Shown piece by piece: positions 15,352-23,824 of a DNA stretch of 24,294 nucleotides. The notes under the pieces are model-generated. The model saw nothing but the letters and a program-made list of their open reading frames with translations, was not told where the DNA came from and made no database searches. A program made the translations under genes and the position numbers. How positions within the stretch are numbered: position 1 is the first letter of the stretch; each line of letters begins with the position of its first letter. Source of the stretch: a virus; IMG/VR virus record IMGVR_UViG_3300042549_002554, positions 1-24,294 of that record; one strand, written 5' to 3'.

Positions 15352-18300
15352 TTAGAATCTGATAACTGTTCTTAAAGTAACTGTTTCATCCGCTGAAGGT
15401 GTAAACCCAGCCTTGTTATCAATAAACATTAACTGACCAGAATATTTATCTATTGTTGGAGCACCCACTGATGTTACGCTAAATGTAGATCCAGCAGCGT
15501 TTGAAAAAGTATCATTGACTAACGGTATATCGCTATCTAATGATTGTAATAGTGCACTAGTTGCAGAAGAAGCCACTATACGATATCTTCTATCAAAAGG
15601 ATCCCCACCAACAGTTCTTGTAACTGTTACATCAGTATCTCTTGGAAACTGAGTAGTATTAACTGTTGCTTGAACAATAAAACATCCTGAACCGATAGTT
15701 CCTTGGAATCTTTGGTCAGAGTTATATTGGTTTGGGTTTTTAATAATACCCAACTGACGATAGTCGTTATTTACAGAAACTCCCTGATTTAAGTCAGTTG
15801 ATACATTGCTATAAAACATTAAAGTTTCAGCAAATAATTCATTTGGAGCATTTTTACCGTGTCCACCAAAAGGAGGCATAATTGCTCTAAGGTTAGCACC
15901 ATATCCGTTACCTGTCACAACAATATTGGCAAAGGAATAATTTTGTCCTGGATTTGTGATATTAATTTTAGTAATTTTTCCAGATGCCGAGTCAAGTGTA
16001 GCAGTAGCTGTAGCACCTGTTCCGTCACCTTGTATTTCAATATCTGCCACACCATAACCATATCCACCAGAAATAATTTTAATGGCATTGATAGTTCCAG
16101 GTGAAGTTAAAATTTCATTATTTGCTTGAAGAGATTGAATTGTTCCAATGTTAAGATCTGCCTTTAGTGCAGCATTAGTTCCGTCACCAGTAACTGCAAT
16201 AGTTGAGGAAGAATATCCAATACCTGGATTCTCAACAATAACTGCAACTATTTGACCACCTTCGATTACTGGTAGTAATTTTGCTTCAGATTTCGCTGTT
16301 AGAAATGATAATTCTGCTGCAGCAGTACCTGCTCTACCTGCATCAGTAATAGCAATAGCAGGGGCAGCAGAATAACCAGATCCAAATTTACGAGCAACTT
16401 CACCCGATGCTGGAACACCTGCATATGTTAATGCAGCTGGTACACCAAGATATAATAAATCAGCAGTTCCATTAGTTACAGTTCCAGTAGTATGTGACGG
16501 AACAGTAGAAGCATGCGTTGTACCTGCAGTTGTAACTTTATACAATCTACCAGAAACATGGACAGTGCTATTTAAAGCCAACGCAGTTGATGCTGCAAAA
16601 GCTGGAGAGTTTGTCGCTGTTCCAGTAGTATGTGATGGTGCGACTGAGCCAAAAAAGCCAGCAGTAGATACAGTGTATAATTTACCAGACTGAAAATATT
16701 GTTCGCCAATTAATACTGCTGATAACGCACTCCACGCAGTACCAAAGGTTACTGTTGGATCAGTAGTATAGTTATCACCATTATTTGATACAACACAATA
16801 TAATATTGAACCATTACTCATTTTTGCAGTAGCAACAGCACCTGATCCTCCACCACCAGAGAATGATATTGCTGGAGCAGAGGTATATCCAGATCCAGCA
16901 TTAATAATATTAACTTCTTTAACACCACCAAGTAATGTTATACCACTAATAGATTTAAAAGAAGCTGTACCAGATCCAGATCCAGCACCAGTAGCAGTGA
17001 AAGTTGCACCCACCGCTGGCTGACCAGTTATTGTAGTTGAGGATACTGTTTGTGACGCACTAACTGTATAGGTTCCAACTCCGCCAGTACCAGTACCAAG
17101 AACAGTAATATTAGTTCCTGCAGTGATGCCAGTTCCAGTAATACGAGTACCAACAGCTAATGTTCCAGAAGCTACTGCAGAAACAGTTAAAGTAGTTCCA
17201 GAAATTGCTCCAGTTACCACCGCACTTGCAGTGCCACCAATTGCGACAAAGTTAGTAGTTCCAAGAGAAACAATTGTATATTTTACACCAGTGGTAAATG
17301 AACCAGCATTAACTTCGGTGCTAGATGTATTAACAGTTCCTTTAACTCTAGTTCCAAGATATTTTACAGCAGCTGTATTATTCTGAACTGTACCTAATCT
17401 GTGTGTAGGTTCAGATGATGACATAGTTCCAGGAGTTACTACCTCATAGAAATCAAAAGCACTATTGTATAGTTTTTGTCCCAAAAATACTGCAGCATCT
17501 GCAATAAACGCAGTGGCATTTAAAGTAGGATCACCGAATGTTACTGTTGGATTATCATAGCCATTACCACCAGAAGCAACTGCAATGCTAGTTAAAAATG
17601 TTGGATCTTCTTCTCTATATCCGTCACCAGTAACAGTTATGGTTGCTGATGTATATCCAGTTCCTTTATTATTAATAATAATGCTATCCATGGCACCATT
17701 GGAATAAAACTGATTTGAAAGAGCAGAAACCACAGGCATCTGATCTTCCGATAAAAATTTACTTCTTAAATTAATAGGAACATTATACATAAACTTCCAA
17801 ACATAACCATCAGCTGCGGTTATTGGAGAAGTAGATGTACCCAATGGTTTATCAGTTGATCTAGCATTATTGTTATTATCTAAACATTTATAGACATTAT
17901 AATCTTCTGTAAGAACATAATAATTACACTCTTCAAGTTTTTGTTCACCAGAAGGTGCAATGTTAAGAATTGCCTGTAGAATTGCACCTGTACCACCACC
18001 ACCTGTAACAGTCACAGTTGGGGTAGAAGTATATCCAGTTCCTCTTGAAGTATCAGATACTCCTAGTGCTTCAATATTAATAATAGAGCCATCATAAACA
18101 ATTGGATAAAATTTAGCACCTGTTCCTCCACCACCTGTAACTGTTACAGTTGGTAGTGAAGTATAACCAGTTCCGCCATTGACAATATTAATACCAAGAA
18201 TCTCAGTAGAATATTCATCATCATACATATCGTAAACTGTATTAGTAGTCCAATTTACACGAGGGATAACAAATGATACATCAGATGGCGTAATGGCTTT

Positions 18301-18501
18301 CATGGTAATTATATCATTACGAACTGCTCGTTCGTATGCATAACTATCCACTGGATATGGTGGTGCAGCCTCATCGCTCCATTGCAATGTTTTACCAAGG
18401 AAATAGTAATAATTACTACTTCTGGTTGTTACATCCTTGTAAACACCCTCTGCAAGAGTTTTATGCAGGATTGTTTTAATTAGAGAAGATGATGTCGCCA
18501 T
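15352..18501 (-). CDS. 8: gp8-like baseplate wedge protein, greatly expanded (1049 aa)
   Basis: The N-terminal 100 residues ([17 protein letters not shown], then [36 protein letters not shown]) together with [19 protein letters not shown] and [10 protein letters not shown] at about 195-240 are the conserved gp8-type wedge fold of marine T4-like phages. T4 gp8 is about 334 residues; this one is three times longer. The core is interrupted by Gly-rich '[18 protein letters not shown]' units (about ten degenerate copies from 107 to 875), a domain at 399-513 with a second domain nested inside it, and two '[10 protein letters not shown]...PSHTTGT' units. The C-terminus (about 890-1049, [28 protein letters not shown]) returns to gp8-like sequence. 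An AAGG lies 9 nt before the ATG. It probably sits in the baseplate wedge; the inserted parts may decorate the outside. Confidence 0.83.
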   Translation of the reverse strand: MATSSSLIKTILHKTLAEGVYKDVTTRSSNYYYFLGKTLQWSDEAAPPYPVDSYAYERAVRNDIITMKAITPSDVSFVIPRVNWTTNTVYDMYDDEYSTEILGINIVNGGTGYTSLPTVTVTGGGGTGAKFYPIVYDGSIINIEALGVSDTSRGTGYTSTPTVTVTGGGGTGAILQAILNIAPSGEQKLEECNYYVLTEDYNVYKCLDNNNNARSTDKPLGTSTSPITAADGYVWKFMYNVPINLRSKFLSEDQMPVVSALSNQFYSNGAMDSIIINNKGTGYTSATITVTGDGYREEDPTFLTSIAVASGGNGYDNPTVTFGDPTLNATAFIADAAVFLGQKLYNSAFDFYEVVTPGTMSSSEPTHRLGTVQNNTAAVKYLGTRVKGTVNTSSTEVNAGSFTTGVKYTIVSLGTTNFVAIGGTASAVVTGAISGTTLTVSAVASGTLAVGTRITGTGITAGTNITVLGTGTGGVGTYTVSASQTVSSTTITGQPAVGATFTATGAGSGSGTASFKSISGITLLGGVKEVNIINAGSGYTSAPAISFSGGGGSGAVATAKMSNGSILYCVVSNNGDNYTTDPTVTFGTAWSALSAVLIGEQYFQSGKLYTVSTAGFFGSVAPSHTTGTATNSPAFAASTALALNSTVHVSGRLYKVTTAGTTHASTVPSHTTGTVTNGTADLLYLGVPAALTYAGVPASGEVARKFGSGYSAAPAIAITDAGRAGTAAAELSFLTAKSEAKLLPVIEGGQIVAVIVENPGIGYSSSTIAVTGDGTNAALKADLNIGTIQSLQANNEILTSPGTINAIKIISGGYGYGVADIEIQGDGTGATATATLDSASGKITKINITNPGQNYSFANIVVTGNGYGANLRAIMPPFGGHGKNAPNELFAETLMFYSNVSTDLNQGVSVNNDYRQLGIIKNPNQYNSDQRFQGTIGSGCFIVQATVNTTQFPRDTDVTVTRTVGGDPFDRRYRIVASSATSALLQSLDSDIPLVNDTFSNAAGSTFSVTSVGAPTIDKYSGQLMFIDNKAGFTPSADETVTLRTVIRF
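15877..18186 (-). repeat. About ten degenerate Gly-rich beta repeats within the gp8-like protein
   Basis: Units follow the pattern 'I-x-N/S-x-G-x-G-Y-[TS]-x-x-P-x-[IV]-x-[VF]-[TS]-G-x-G-x-G-A-x-A'. The clearest are at residues 110-128 and 154-172, which are nearly identical in protein and DNA. Others start near 279, 310, 535, 574, 706, 758, 812 and 850. They break the wedge core into pieces and look like internally duplicated decoration loops. Confidence 0.7.
17023..17220 (-). other. Domain nested inside another domain in the gp8-like protein
   Basis: Residues 399-423 ([24 protein letters not shown]) and 494-513 ([20 protein letters not shown]) are two halves of one widespread phage beta domain. 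Between them, about residues 428-493 ([39 protein letters not shown]) form a complete copy of a different common module. Confidence 0.55.
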
Positions 18502-18523
18502 TTAGCAGAACCTTAAACTTAAA

Positions 18524-18979
18524 TTAACTTACTGTCACTACCCATGTCACAGCGATTGTGTCGCCAGATCCCTTTGTCACAACTGGGAATGTAGTACGGC
18601 AAAGCATAGTACCACCTGAAGAAGCATTAAAAACAGCTGCCTCAGTAATAGCACCATCACCAGTACCAGCTGGGAATGAAGCAGTATATGTGATTGTGTT
18701 TGTAGAAACTGTGTTACCTGATAGTGAAACACGACCAGTTTGAGTTCCCAATGTAGTATCACTGGCACCTGGAGTAGAAGAACCAGTACCAATACCCATG
18801 TGAGTCATTGCAGCTGGGCTGTTAGTTGTTGTTTTAATCATTGACGAAGCAATGAAGTTTTTACCTGCTGTTACAACTAAGTTAGGCACTTCAAAATCTT
18901 GTGTTGTTACACCTTGTGCATTAGTTTTAACGATGCGAACTTTACCTGTCGCTTTTAGGTTTTCATTTTGTTGAATCAT
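18524..18979 (-). CDS. Small virion structural protein (151 aa)
   Basis: This is a beta-rich, Thr/Ser/Gly-rich protein. The first 30 residues (MIQQNENLKATGKVRIVKTNA, then TTQDFEVPNLVV) are followed by VTAGKNFIASSMI, then MTHMGIGTGSSTPG and GDGAITEAAVFNASSGG, a pattern common in small structural or fiber-associated proteins of tailed phages where a jelly-like beta sandwich is expected. It has a single Cys and no enzymatic motifs. The start is firm: AGGAG lies six bases upstream of ATG 18979. Located between the gp7-position protein and the gp8-like gene, it is probably a baseplate or fiber accessory. No T4 counterpart is obvious. Confidence 0.78.
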   Translation of the reverse strand: MIQQNENLKATGKVRIVKTNAQGVTTQDFEVPNLVVTAGKNFIASSMIKTTTNSPAAMTHMGIGTGSSTPGASDTTLGTQTGRVSLSGNTVSTNTITYTASFPAGTGDGAITEAAVFNASSGGTMLCRTTFPVVTKGSGDTIAVTWVVTVS

Positions 18980-18985
18980 AGGGAT

Positions 18986-18990
18986 CTCCT
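18986..18990 (-). promoter_or_regulatory. Strong ribosome-binding site for the 151-aa structural gene
   Basis: The minus strand has AGGAG six bases before ATG 18979 in an 18-nt gap. It is the best Shine-Dalgarno match I noticed at a gap in this window and suggests high expression of this small virion protein. Confidence 0.6.
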
Positions 18991-18997
18991 GTTTAAA

Positions 18998-20803
18998 TTA
19001 AGTGAAGGTTTCTTCTAAACCAACGCTGTACTCTTCTGAATAATAATCTTGGGCTTGGTATGAATTCATCCAAACCTTTCCTGCTTCGGTGAAAGTGCCG
19101 ATATCTGTATCTTCTAGATATTTAGTCGTGGTATGCGCCAAAGATTCTGAAATAACTGGTGTATCTGCCAATACTTTATCAGTATCTATGTTAGTGATAG
19201 AATCAGACAAAGTTCCAACGCTAGTTTCCACTAATCCTTTATCAATAGACAATGTGGCAGTGCTATCGGTTATTCCACTATATTCAGTGCTTAATGCTTT
19301 ACCGAATAATTGTACAAAACTATCTGTTGGTGTATCTATTGAATCATCTAGTGCTTTAGAAAAGACTTGTACAAAATAAGCATCTGTTGGTGTGCTGATA
19401 GAATCTGATAAAACTTTTGTGATATTTAATGTTATTGCACCAGTATCTACTATAGTAAAAGTATCTTCAATACCAATACCAAGAGATTTAACTAATGATT
19501 CTAGAGCAACACTTAAATTGATATTATTGGTAATATTATACTCACCAAACAGTGCCATACCAGCTGGATGAAGCATAGTCTTCACTGCTGACTTATATGA
19601 GTTTAGTCTCTCATCAATTCTTATAACATACGAGAATGCTTGATAATATTTACTGTCTTGAATAAAAATGGAATCGTCTAAAAATCCTGCATTAGAAGTG
19701 AAGTATCCAGGATACCTTACAAGAGCACCGAGATTAACTTCAATAATAGCTGGATCATCAGAAGCAACTTGAGCATTTCTAAAGTTTAATGAGAACTCAC
19801 GAATAATAGAACCTGCATATGTACCATCAACGAAATCAGTAGTAACATAGTCTCCAAGGTTTACATAACCTTGTTCGTCAAATCCTACAGTTCTATCACC
19901 GATCGCTAAATTTTCTCCAGATCTACTGGACGATGCACTAGACAATAATAATTGAGCAGCATTAACAGTGTTTGATGCTAATAAACTTACAGCGAAATCT
20001 GCATTATATCCAATACCAAATTTAATAAATTCTGCATACTTAATACCATTGTTGTCATCGGTTGCAGTTACTTTTAATAAAGCACCAGTTCCAGTTCCAG
20101 ATTTAACTTCAAACACCTGACCAACACGGAAGTTTTTTCCTGCCTGTGTAATCTTCGGTGTTTGAGTTGCAGGTAAAATAGTAGCTTGAAATGTATCTTT
20201 ATATTTAATTTTATCTGTTGGTTTTAAAATACCAAAGAATTTTTTATCTAAAAAGAATTCATAGATGTTACCACCAAGAGCAACAATTCTATCTACTTCA
20301 CCAACTAGCTCTTCTTTTCTATCAACAAGAACTCTAATTAGTCTTGTTGATGTCTGAATGTCTACTAGCTTACCAACAATATCTTGAGGTTGACCAAAAT
20401 CAACTTTGGCAAAAACAGAAATTTCTTGATTCCATCTACCGTCAGAAGCACGAAGCATCTGAGTACCTGGATATGTTAATTCTACTTTTTTACCAAATAA
20501 TAATCTAAACAAAAGTTTATATGAAGACTCAGAACCTTTTGCAAGATATTGATCTTTAATTTTAGTTAATATAAATCTTTCATCACCTTGAATGGTTGGA
20601 AGATTATGTGCTAGTTCTCTTTTAAACTCAACAATAAACTGTTCGAGGGTTTGATCAATATCTTTAACTGCTGTAAGATCTACTCCTTGATCTTGTAAAT
20701 ACTTATAGTATGCTTCTACAAAAGCAACAAATGTTGGGTAGTCTTCCCTGATGAACTCAGGGATCTGTCTAGATACAACAGATGATAATTTGGTTCTTGA
20801 CAT
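18998..20803 (-). CDS. Baseplate/virion structural protein in the gp7 position (601 aa)
   Basis: The N-terminus (SVVSRQIPEFIREDYPTFVAFVEAYYKYL, split here as RQIPEFIREDYPTFVAFVEA then YYKYL) is the well-conserved start of large structural proteins that follow gp6 in marine T4-like phages. Residues 80-125 (KIKDQYLAKGSESSYKLLFR, then LLFGKKVELTYPG) belong to the same conserved block. A beta-rich middle with GTGTGALLKVTATDDNNG follows. From about 464 to 570 there are six degenerate units of about 20 residues of the type K-x-L-x-D-S-x-x-T-P-T-D. Its place between gp6 and gp8 equals T4 gp7, but T4 gp7 is about 1030 residues and I see no proof of homology, so no symbol is given. It overlaps gp6 by 1 nt. 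Confidence 0.8.
   Translation of the reverse strand: MSRTKLSSVVSRQIPEFIREDYPTFVAFVEAYYKYLQDQGVDLTAVKDIDQTLEQFIVEFKRELAHNLPTIQGDERFILTKIKDQYLAKGSESSYKLLFRLLFGKKVELTYPGTQMLRASDGRWNQEISVFAKVDFGQPQDIVGKLVDIQTSTRLIRVLVDRKEELVGEVDRIVALGGNIYEFFLDKKFFGILKPTDKIKYKDTFQATILPATQTPKITQAGKNFRVGQVFEVKSGTGTGALLKVTATDDNNGIKYAEFIKFGIGYNADFAVSLLASNTVNAAQLLLSSASSSRSGENLAIGDRTVGFDEQGYVNLGDYVTTDFVDGTYAGSIIREFSLNFRNAQVASDDPAIIEVNLGALVRYPGYFTSNAGFLDDSIFIQDSKYYQAFSYVIRIDERLNSYKSAVKTMLHPAGMALFGEYNITNNINLSVALESLVKSLGIGIEDTFTIVDTGAITLNITKVLSDSISTPTDAYFVQVFSKALDDSIDTPTDSFVQLFGKALSTEYSGITDSTATLSIDKGLVETSVGTLSDSITNIDTDKVLADTPVISESLAHTTTKYLEDTDIGTFTEAGKVWMNSYQAQDYYSEEYSVGLEETFT
19094..19414 (-). repeat. Six degenerate 20-residue repeats at the C-terminus of the gp7-position protein
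   Basis: Units begin KVLSDSISTPTD, SKALDDSIDTPTD, GKALSTEYSGITD, DKGLVETSVGTLSD, TDKVLADTPVISE and KYLEDTDIGTFTE. The first two are closest in DNA. Such arrays are typical of extended beta-solenoid or flexible virion segments. Confidence 0.65.
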
Positions 20804-22647
20804 TATGATCTAATTGAGTTGAACTGATAATTGTAACCAGCACCGAGATCGCCATTTGCAGTATTATCTGCGATGGCAGTAACATCCAATAGGGTTGGAT
20901 CGATTTGTACAATTTGGTTTAGAGCAGAAACAATGTCATATGATTCTGGTTTAACTTGCCATTCAAAAAATGCACCTTCTAAAGATACAATATTTAAAGC
21001 ACGAACTAATATTAAACCTAGTTCGTAATTAATAGTTCCTTGAGTTCTATTCACAAACACTTTATCTAAGTTTGAATTTAAATAGTATAAACGAATGTTA
21101 CCCACAGAATCATCATCAAGATAGTGAACTTGAGTGCTACCTGGAATATAGAATCCAGTTGAAGCAAAAACCTCACCTTGTTTACCACCATCTTGAGAGA
21201 TAGGGTTAATTAAATTAAGCACATATTGAGCATTAACACCGTATTGTGGTGTATGCGGATGGCGAACCATTAAACGAGTAATATTGTTTACAATAGAAGC
21301 ATCTGCTTGATCAATAATGCCTGTTAGTTTAGTATAACGAAGAACTCCATCAAACTTTTGTAGTTCATTTGTGTCATAAGCAAGGATAGCATTCTTAACA
21401 ATAGTTTCAATCTGTGATGCAGTTTTGCCAGTTTCTTTAGGATTATAGTGGACGAATGATGTTACCTTAATATTAAAATATTCTGGATCAACAATTTCTG
21501 GAGTTATAGAAACAACACTTCTTGGAGTAAGAATCTCATTCGCTATTGTTTCTTTTTGTTGATTAGTTAATTTGGTGGCATCTTTTGGTTTAATACAAAT
21601 GTATGTCTTACCATAAACTGGAGGATTATTATCTTCGCCACCCCAAACTGACACTGTTTGTGCAGCAGGGAATTTACTATAAATTAATGCTTTGTAGTCG
21701 TCAGGTGTAACAGCACGATTTTGTGCAGCGAATAATCTTGGTGCATTAAATTTAATTGAAGCAAGATCTTCTGAAGCAGAACCATTTATCGCAGGGCTAA
21801 CAGTGGTAACTGAAAGATTACTACCCAATACAGATGATCCATTGTATGTAAAAATGTTTGCAGAATTCGGTTCTTCTAAACTAGAAACGAAATAATTGAT
21901 TGTTACTACATTACCATTACTCAATGCAGTTCCAAGAACTCCATTACCAAAAGTTATCTCATAAAGACCATCATCAATTTCTTTTAAGAAATACACTTTT
22001 GTGGTTTCAGTGACTGCTGTTAAATCTTCTGCTCTTGTAAATGTTTCATATATGTCTGAAGTTGAAGATGATTGAACTTGAATAGACAAAGTAGAAATAT
22101 CAATATTTGCATTTGGTATAATATAACGAACACCAGTTGCAACAGTATATTTAAATGATAGCGGAGTGCCTTCAACGAGTGTTAAATTAGAAAAGGTGTA
22201 ACTGCCAGCAGTGCTTCTTGCAGTGGTCACATCTTCTAAATTATAGAAAACATAAGACACACCATCAATAGCAGTTAAGAATGGTTGTTGCGCATTTAAT
22301 GTTGCAACAGCTGGGCTGGAAGTTGGAGCAGCGATGCTTGCATTAACAATGGCTCTTGCGCATACTGCAGATCTTGGAGTATAACCAAGCATCTTTGAAA
22401 GAGAAACTACAGACGCTCTCTTGCTGGCAGAGTCAAGGAACATTTCATTAACAGCAAGGTTAGTATAAACACCATTGTAGTGAGTGTTGTATGCCAGTAA
22501 ATCTATAAGAACAGAAAGACCAGATCCCTCAAAGTCATAATCTGAAAATTCAGCTTGTGCCTTTAGGAATGTTTTAAGATTAGTTTTAATGGTATCAAAG
22601 TCTAACTCTGATACCTTCATTCTTTTACTGTTTGTTGTGATTGCCAT
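20803..22647 (-). CDS. 6: Baseplate wedge protein gp6 (baseplate J-like)
   Basis: The 614-aa protein starts with MKVSELDFDTIKTNLKTFLK and a 'GSGLSVLIDLLAYNTHYNGVY' region (here GSGLSVLIDLLAYNTHYNG at about 61-79), then NEMFLDSASKRASVVSLSKMLGYTPRSA, the characteristic gp6/baseplate-J N-terminal block. The J-like core follows with NRAVTPDDYKALIYSKFPAAQTVSVWGGEDN (about 305-335). In T4, gp6 forms the inner iris of the baseplate by dimerising through its core and C-terminal domains and joining wedges. Length is close to T4 gp6 (660). The gene abuts gp25 and overlaps the next gene by 1 nt, as expected for a baseplate operon. Confidence 0.93.
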   Translation of the reverse strand: MAITTNSKRMKVSELDFDTIKTNLKTFLKAQAEFSDYDFEGSGLSVLIDLLAYNTHYNGVYTNLAVNEMFLDSASKRASVVSLSKMLGYTPRSAVCARAIVNASIAAPTSSPAVATLNAQQPFLTAIDGVSYVFYNLEDVTTARSTAGSYTFSNLTLVEGTPLSFKYTVATGVRYIIPNANIDISTLSIQVQSSSTSDIYETFTRAEDLTAVTETTKVYFLKEIDDGLYEITFGNGVLGTALSNGNVVTINYFVSSLEEPNSANIFTYNGSSVLGSNLSVTTVSPAINGSASEDLASIKFNAPRLFAAQNRAVTPDDYKALIYSKFPAAQTVSVWGGEDNNPPVYGKTYICIKPKDATKLTNQQKETIANEILTPRSVVSITPEIVDPEYFNIKVTSFVHYNPKETGKTASQIETIVKNAILAYDTNELQKFDGVLRYTKLTGIIDQADASIVNNITRLMVRHPHTPQYGVNAQYVLNLINPISQDGGKQGEVFASTGFYIPGSTQVHYLDDDSVGNIRLYYLNSNLDKVFVNRTQGTINYELGLILVRALNIVSLEGAFFEWQVKPESYDIVSALNQIVQIDPTLLDVTAIADNTANGDLGAGYNYQFNSIRS

Positions 22648-23040
22648 TTATCGTGTTCTCTCTAACGCTAATTCGAGAGTTATTGGTCTCTCGGTGTTTA
22701 CTATTGTAAATTCTAAAGTTACATAAACTTCATTTGCATCGGAATAATCGTCCACCCTAACATCAATAATATTAACTCGTGGTTCAAAGTTATTAATAAC
22801 ATCGATGACTGCTCGCTGAAGCATAACATTAAACATTGGTCCAGGTAGATCGAACAGCAACTGTCTAATTGGAGAACCAATTTCACTATGAAATGGTCTC
22901 TCAAAATTTCGGGTCAATAACAAATTCTTGACGGACTGCTTAATAGCATCGTCGTCATATCGGCGAGTTATATCCTTCGTCACTGGATGCTTAGTGAAGG
23001 TAAGGTCTAAATCCGAGAATATTCTTGTGTTTCGTGCCAT
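22648..23040 (-). CDS. 25: Baseplate wedge protein gp25 (gp25/GPW family)
   Basis: This 130-aa protein has the gp25-like core: DITRRYDDDAIKQSVKNLL, then LTRNFERPFHSEIGSPIRQLLF, with the conserved E-R/P-F near residues 46-49, and a C-terminal FEPRVNIIDVRV and VYVTLEFTIVNTE. This family (also TssE in type VI secretion) sits at the start of the sheath and is needed for contractile assembly; T4 gp25 is 132 residues. The ATG at 23040 follows the PAAR stop by 14 nt, and the gene ends directly before gp6. This is one of the surest assignments in the window and shows a contractile tail. Confidence 0.95.
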   Translation of the reverse strand: MARNTRIFSDLDLTFTKHPVTKDITRRYDDDAIKQSVKNLLLTRNFERPFHSEIGSPIRQLLFDLPGPMFNVMLQRAVIDVINNFEPRVNIIDVRVDDYSDANEVYVTLEFTIVNTERPITLELALERTR

Positions 23041-23054
23041 ATTGTTTATTTAGG

Positions 23055-23357
23055 TTATTCTATGAAAGAGTTATTAGAACCTTGTGCTATTGCATCACCA
23101 CATTGGATACTATCTCCAATTCTAGCTGCTTTTTTACCTTCAATGTAAGTCTTACTCGCTCCACTACTGGGGATACGAATATCAGAATTGTGTGTAGTTA
23201 TTCCACAAGAATGAGCTGCAAATTTACAATTAGGATCTACAACCCCAGCTAATTTTCCATTAAAATAGGTTTTAGCCACTGGTGTAGTTATCAGTGCAGT
23301 AGGTGCAAAACACCCATGCCCTGTGCTTTGATCATTCATTCTGGCTACAGCAGGCAT
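23055..23357 (-). CDS. PAAR-domain spike tip protein (T4 gp5.4-like)
   Basis: The 100-aa protein matches the PAAR fold over its full length: MPAVARMNDQSTGHGC, HSCGITTHNSDIRIPSSG, then KTYIEGKKAARIGDSIQCGD. His 14, His 49, His 56 and Cys 86 are good candidates for the tip metal (Zn or Fe) ligands, the usual three His and one Cys. PAAR proteins cap the gp5-type spike and sharpen it for membrane piercing. Synthesis is coupled to the preceding 155-aa gene by TAATG. The position just before gp25 and after a peptidase gene places it in the central spike module. Confidence 0.93.
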   Translation of the reverse strand: MPAVARMNDQSTGHGCFAPTALITTPVAKTYFNGKLAGVVDPNCKFAAHSCGITTHNSDIRIPSSGASKTYIEGKKAARIGDSIQCGDAIAQGSNNSFIE

Positions 23358-23824
23358 TATCTTCCTATCCTAGTTTGGGCGATGGCATTTATTAAAGCAG
23401 TCTTACCTGTGTCCCAGTTAAAAGTAGAAACAACAGTATAAGTCTGCTGAACATCTGGACCAATATTATTTTGATCTTCAGCAGTTACGGTATAACTATA
23501 AGTTACAGTTTGTACAGTCGGTGCAGTAAAAGAACAAATTTCATATGAGTTTGTAATGTCATTAAAATTAGTAACAGTATTGTATGTTTTATCTTTAGTC
23601 AAATAGGTAATAATGCTACCACCATGAGGATCTGCGTCATACTGTCCAGAAATACTATTAGTACCAACAGTCATTAGAGTATTAGTTTTATCTGCAACTA
23701 TTCCTGTTACTGCATAACTTGTTAATGGATCTGGATCAACATAAGAAAATGACTGAGTATAGCTAGTATAAACAGGCAACTGATCCACAGTCTTTAAAGC
23801 AGTAGTGGAAGGAGTCCAAGGCAT
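23357..23824 (-). CDS. Hypothetical beta-rich structural protein (155 aa)
   Basis: I recognise no named family. The protein is Thr/Ser/Asn-rich with alternating hydrophobic strands (SFSYVDPDPLTSYAVTGIVAD, shown here as SFSYVDPDPLTSY and AVTGIVAD; VQTVTYSYTVTAEDQNN) suggesting an Ig-like beta-sandwich. It lacks a signal peptide. Its stop and start overlap both neighbours as TAATG, so it is made together with the M15 peptidase and the PAAR tip. A role in the central hub or spike, or as an adaptor between them, is the simplest reading. A C-terminal helix (TGKTALINAIAQTRIGR) may mediate contact. Confidence 0.75.
   Translation of the reverse strand: MPWTPSTTALKTVDQLPVYTSYTQSFSYVDPDPLTSYAVTGIVADKTNTLMTVGTNSISGQYDADPHGGSIITYLTKDKTYNTVTNFNDITNSYEICSFTAPTVQTVTYSYTVTAEDQNNIGPDVQQTYTVVSTFNWDTGKTALINAIAQTRIGR

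Noticed and set aside
17977-18186. CRISPR or other direct-repeat array
   Set aside because: The near-identical DNA units are coding repeats for [20 protein letters not shown] in the gp8-like protein, in frame, without unique spacers.
23041-23054. CCTAAATA in the gap before the PAAR stop/gp25 start as a late promoter
   Set aside because: It differs from TATAAATA at two positions and lies only a few bases from the gp25-side and PAAR-side codons, in a 14-nt gap too short for a leader.
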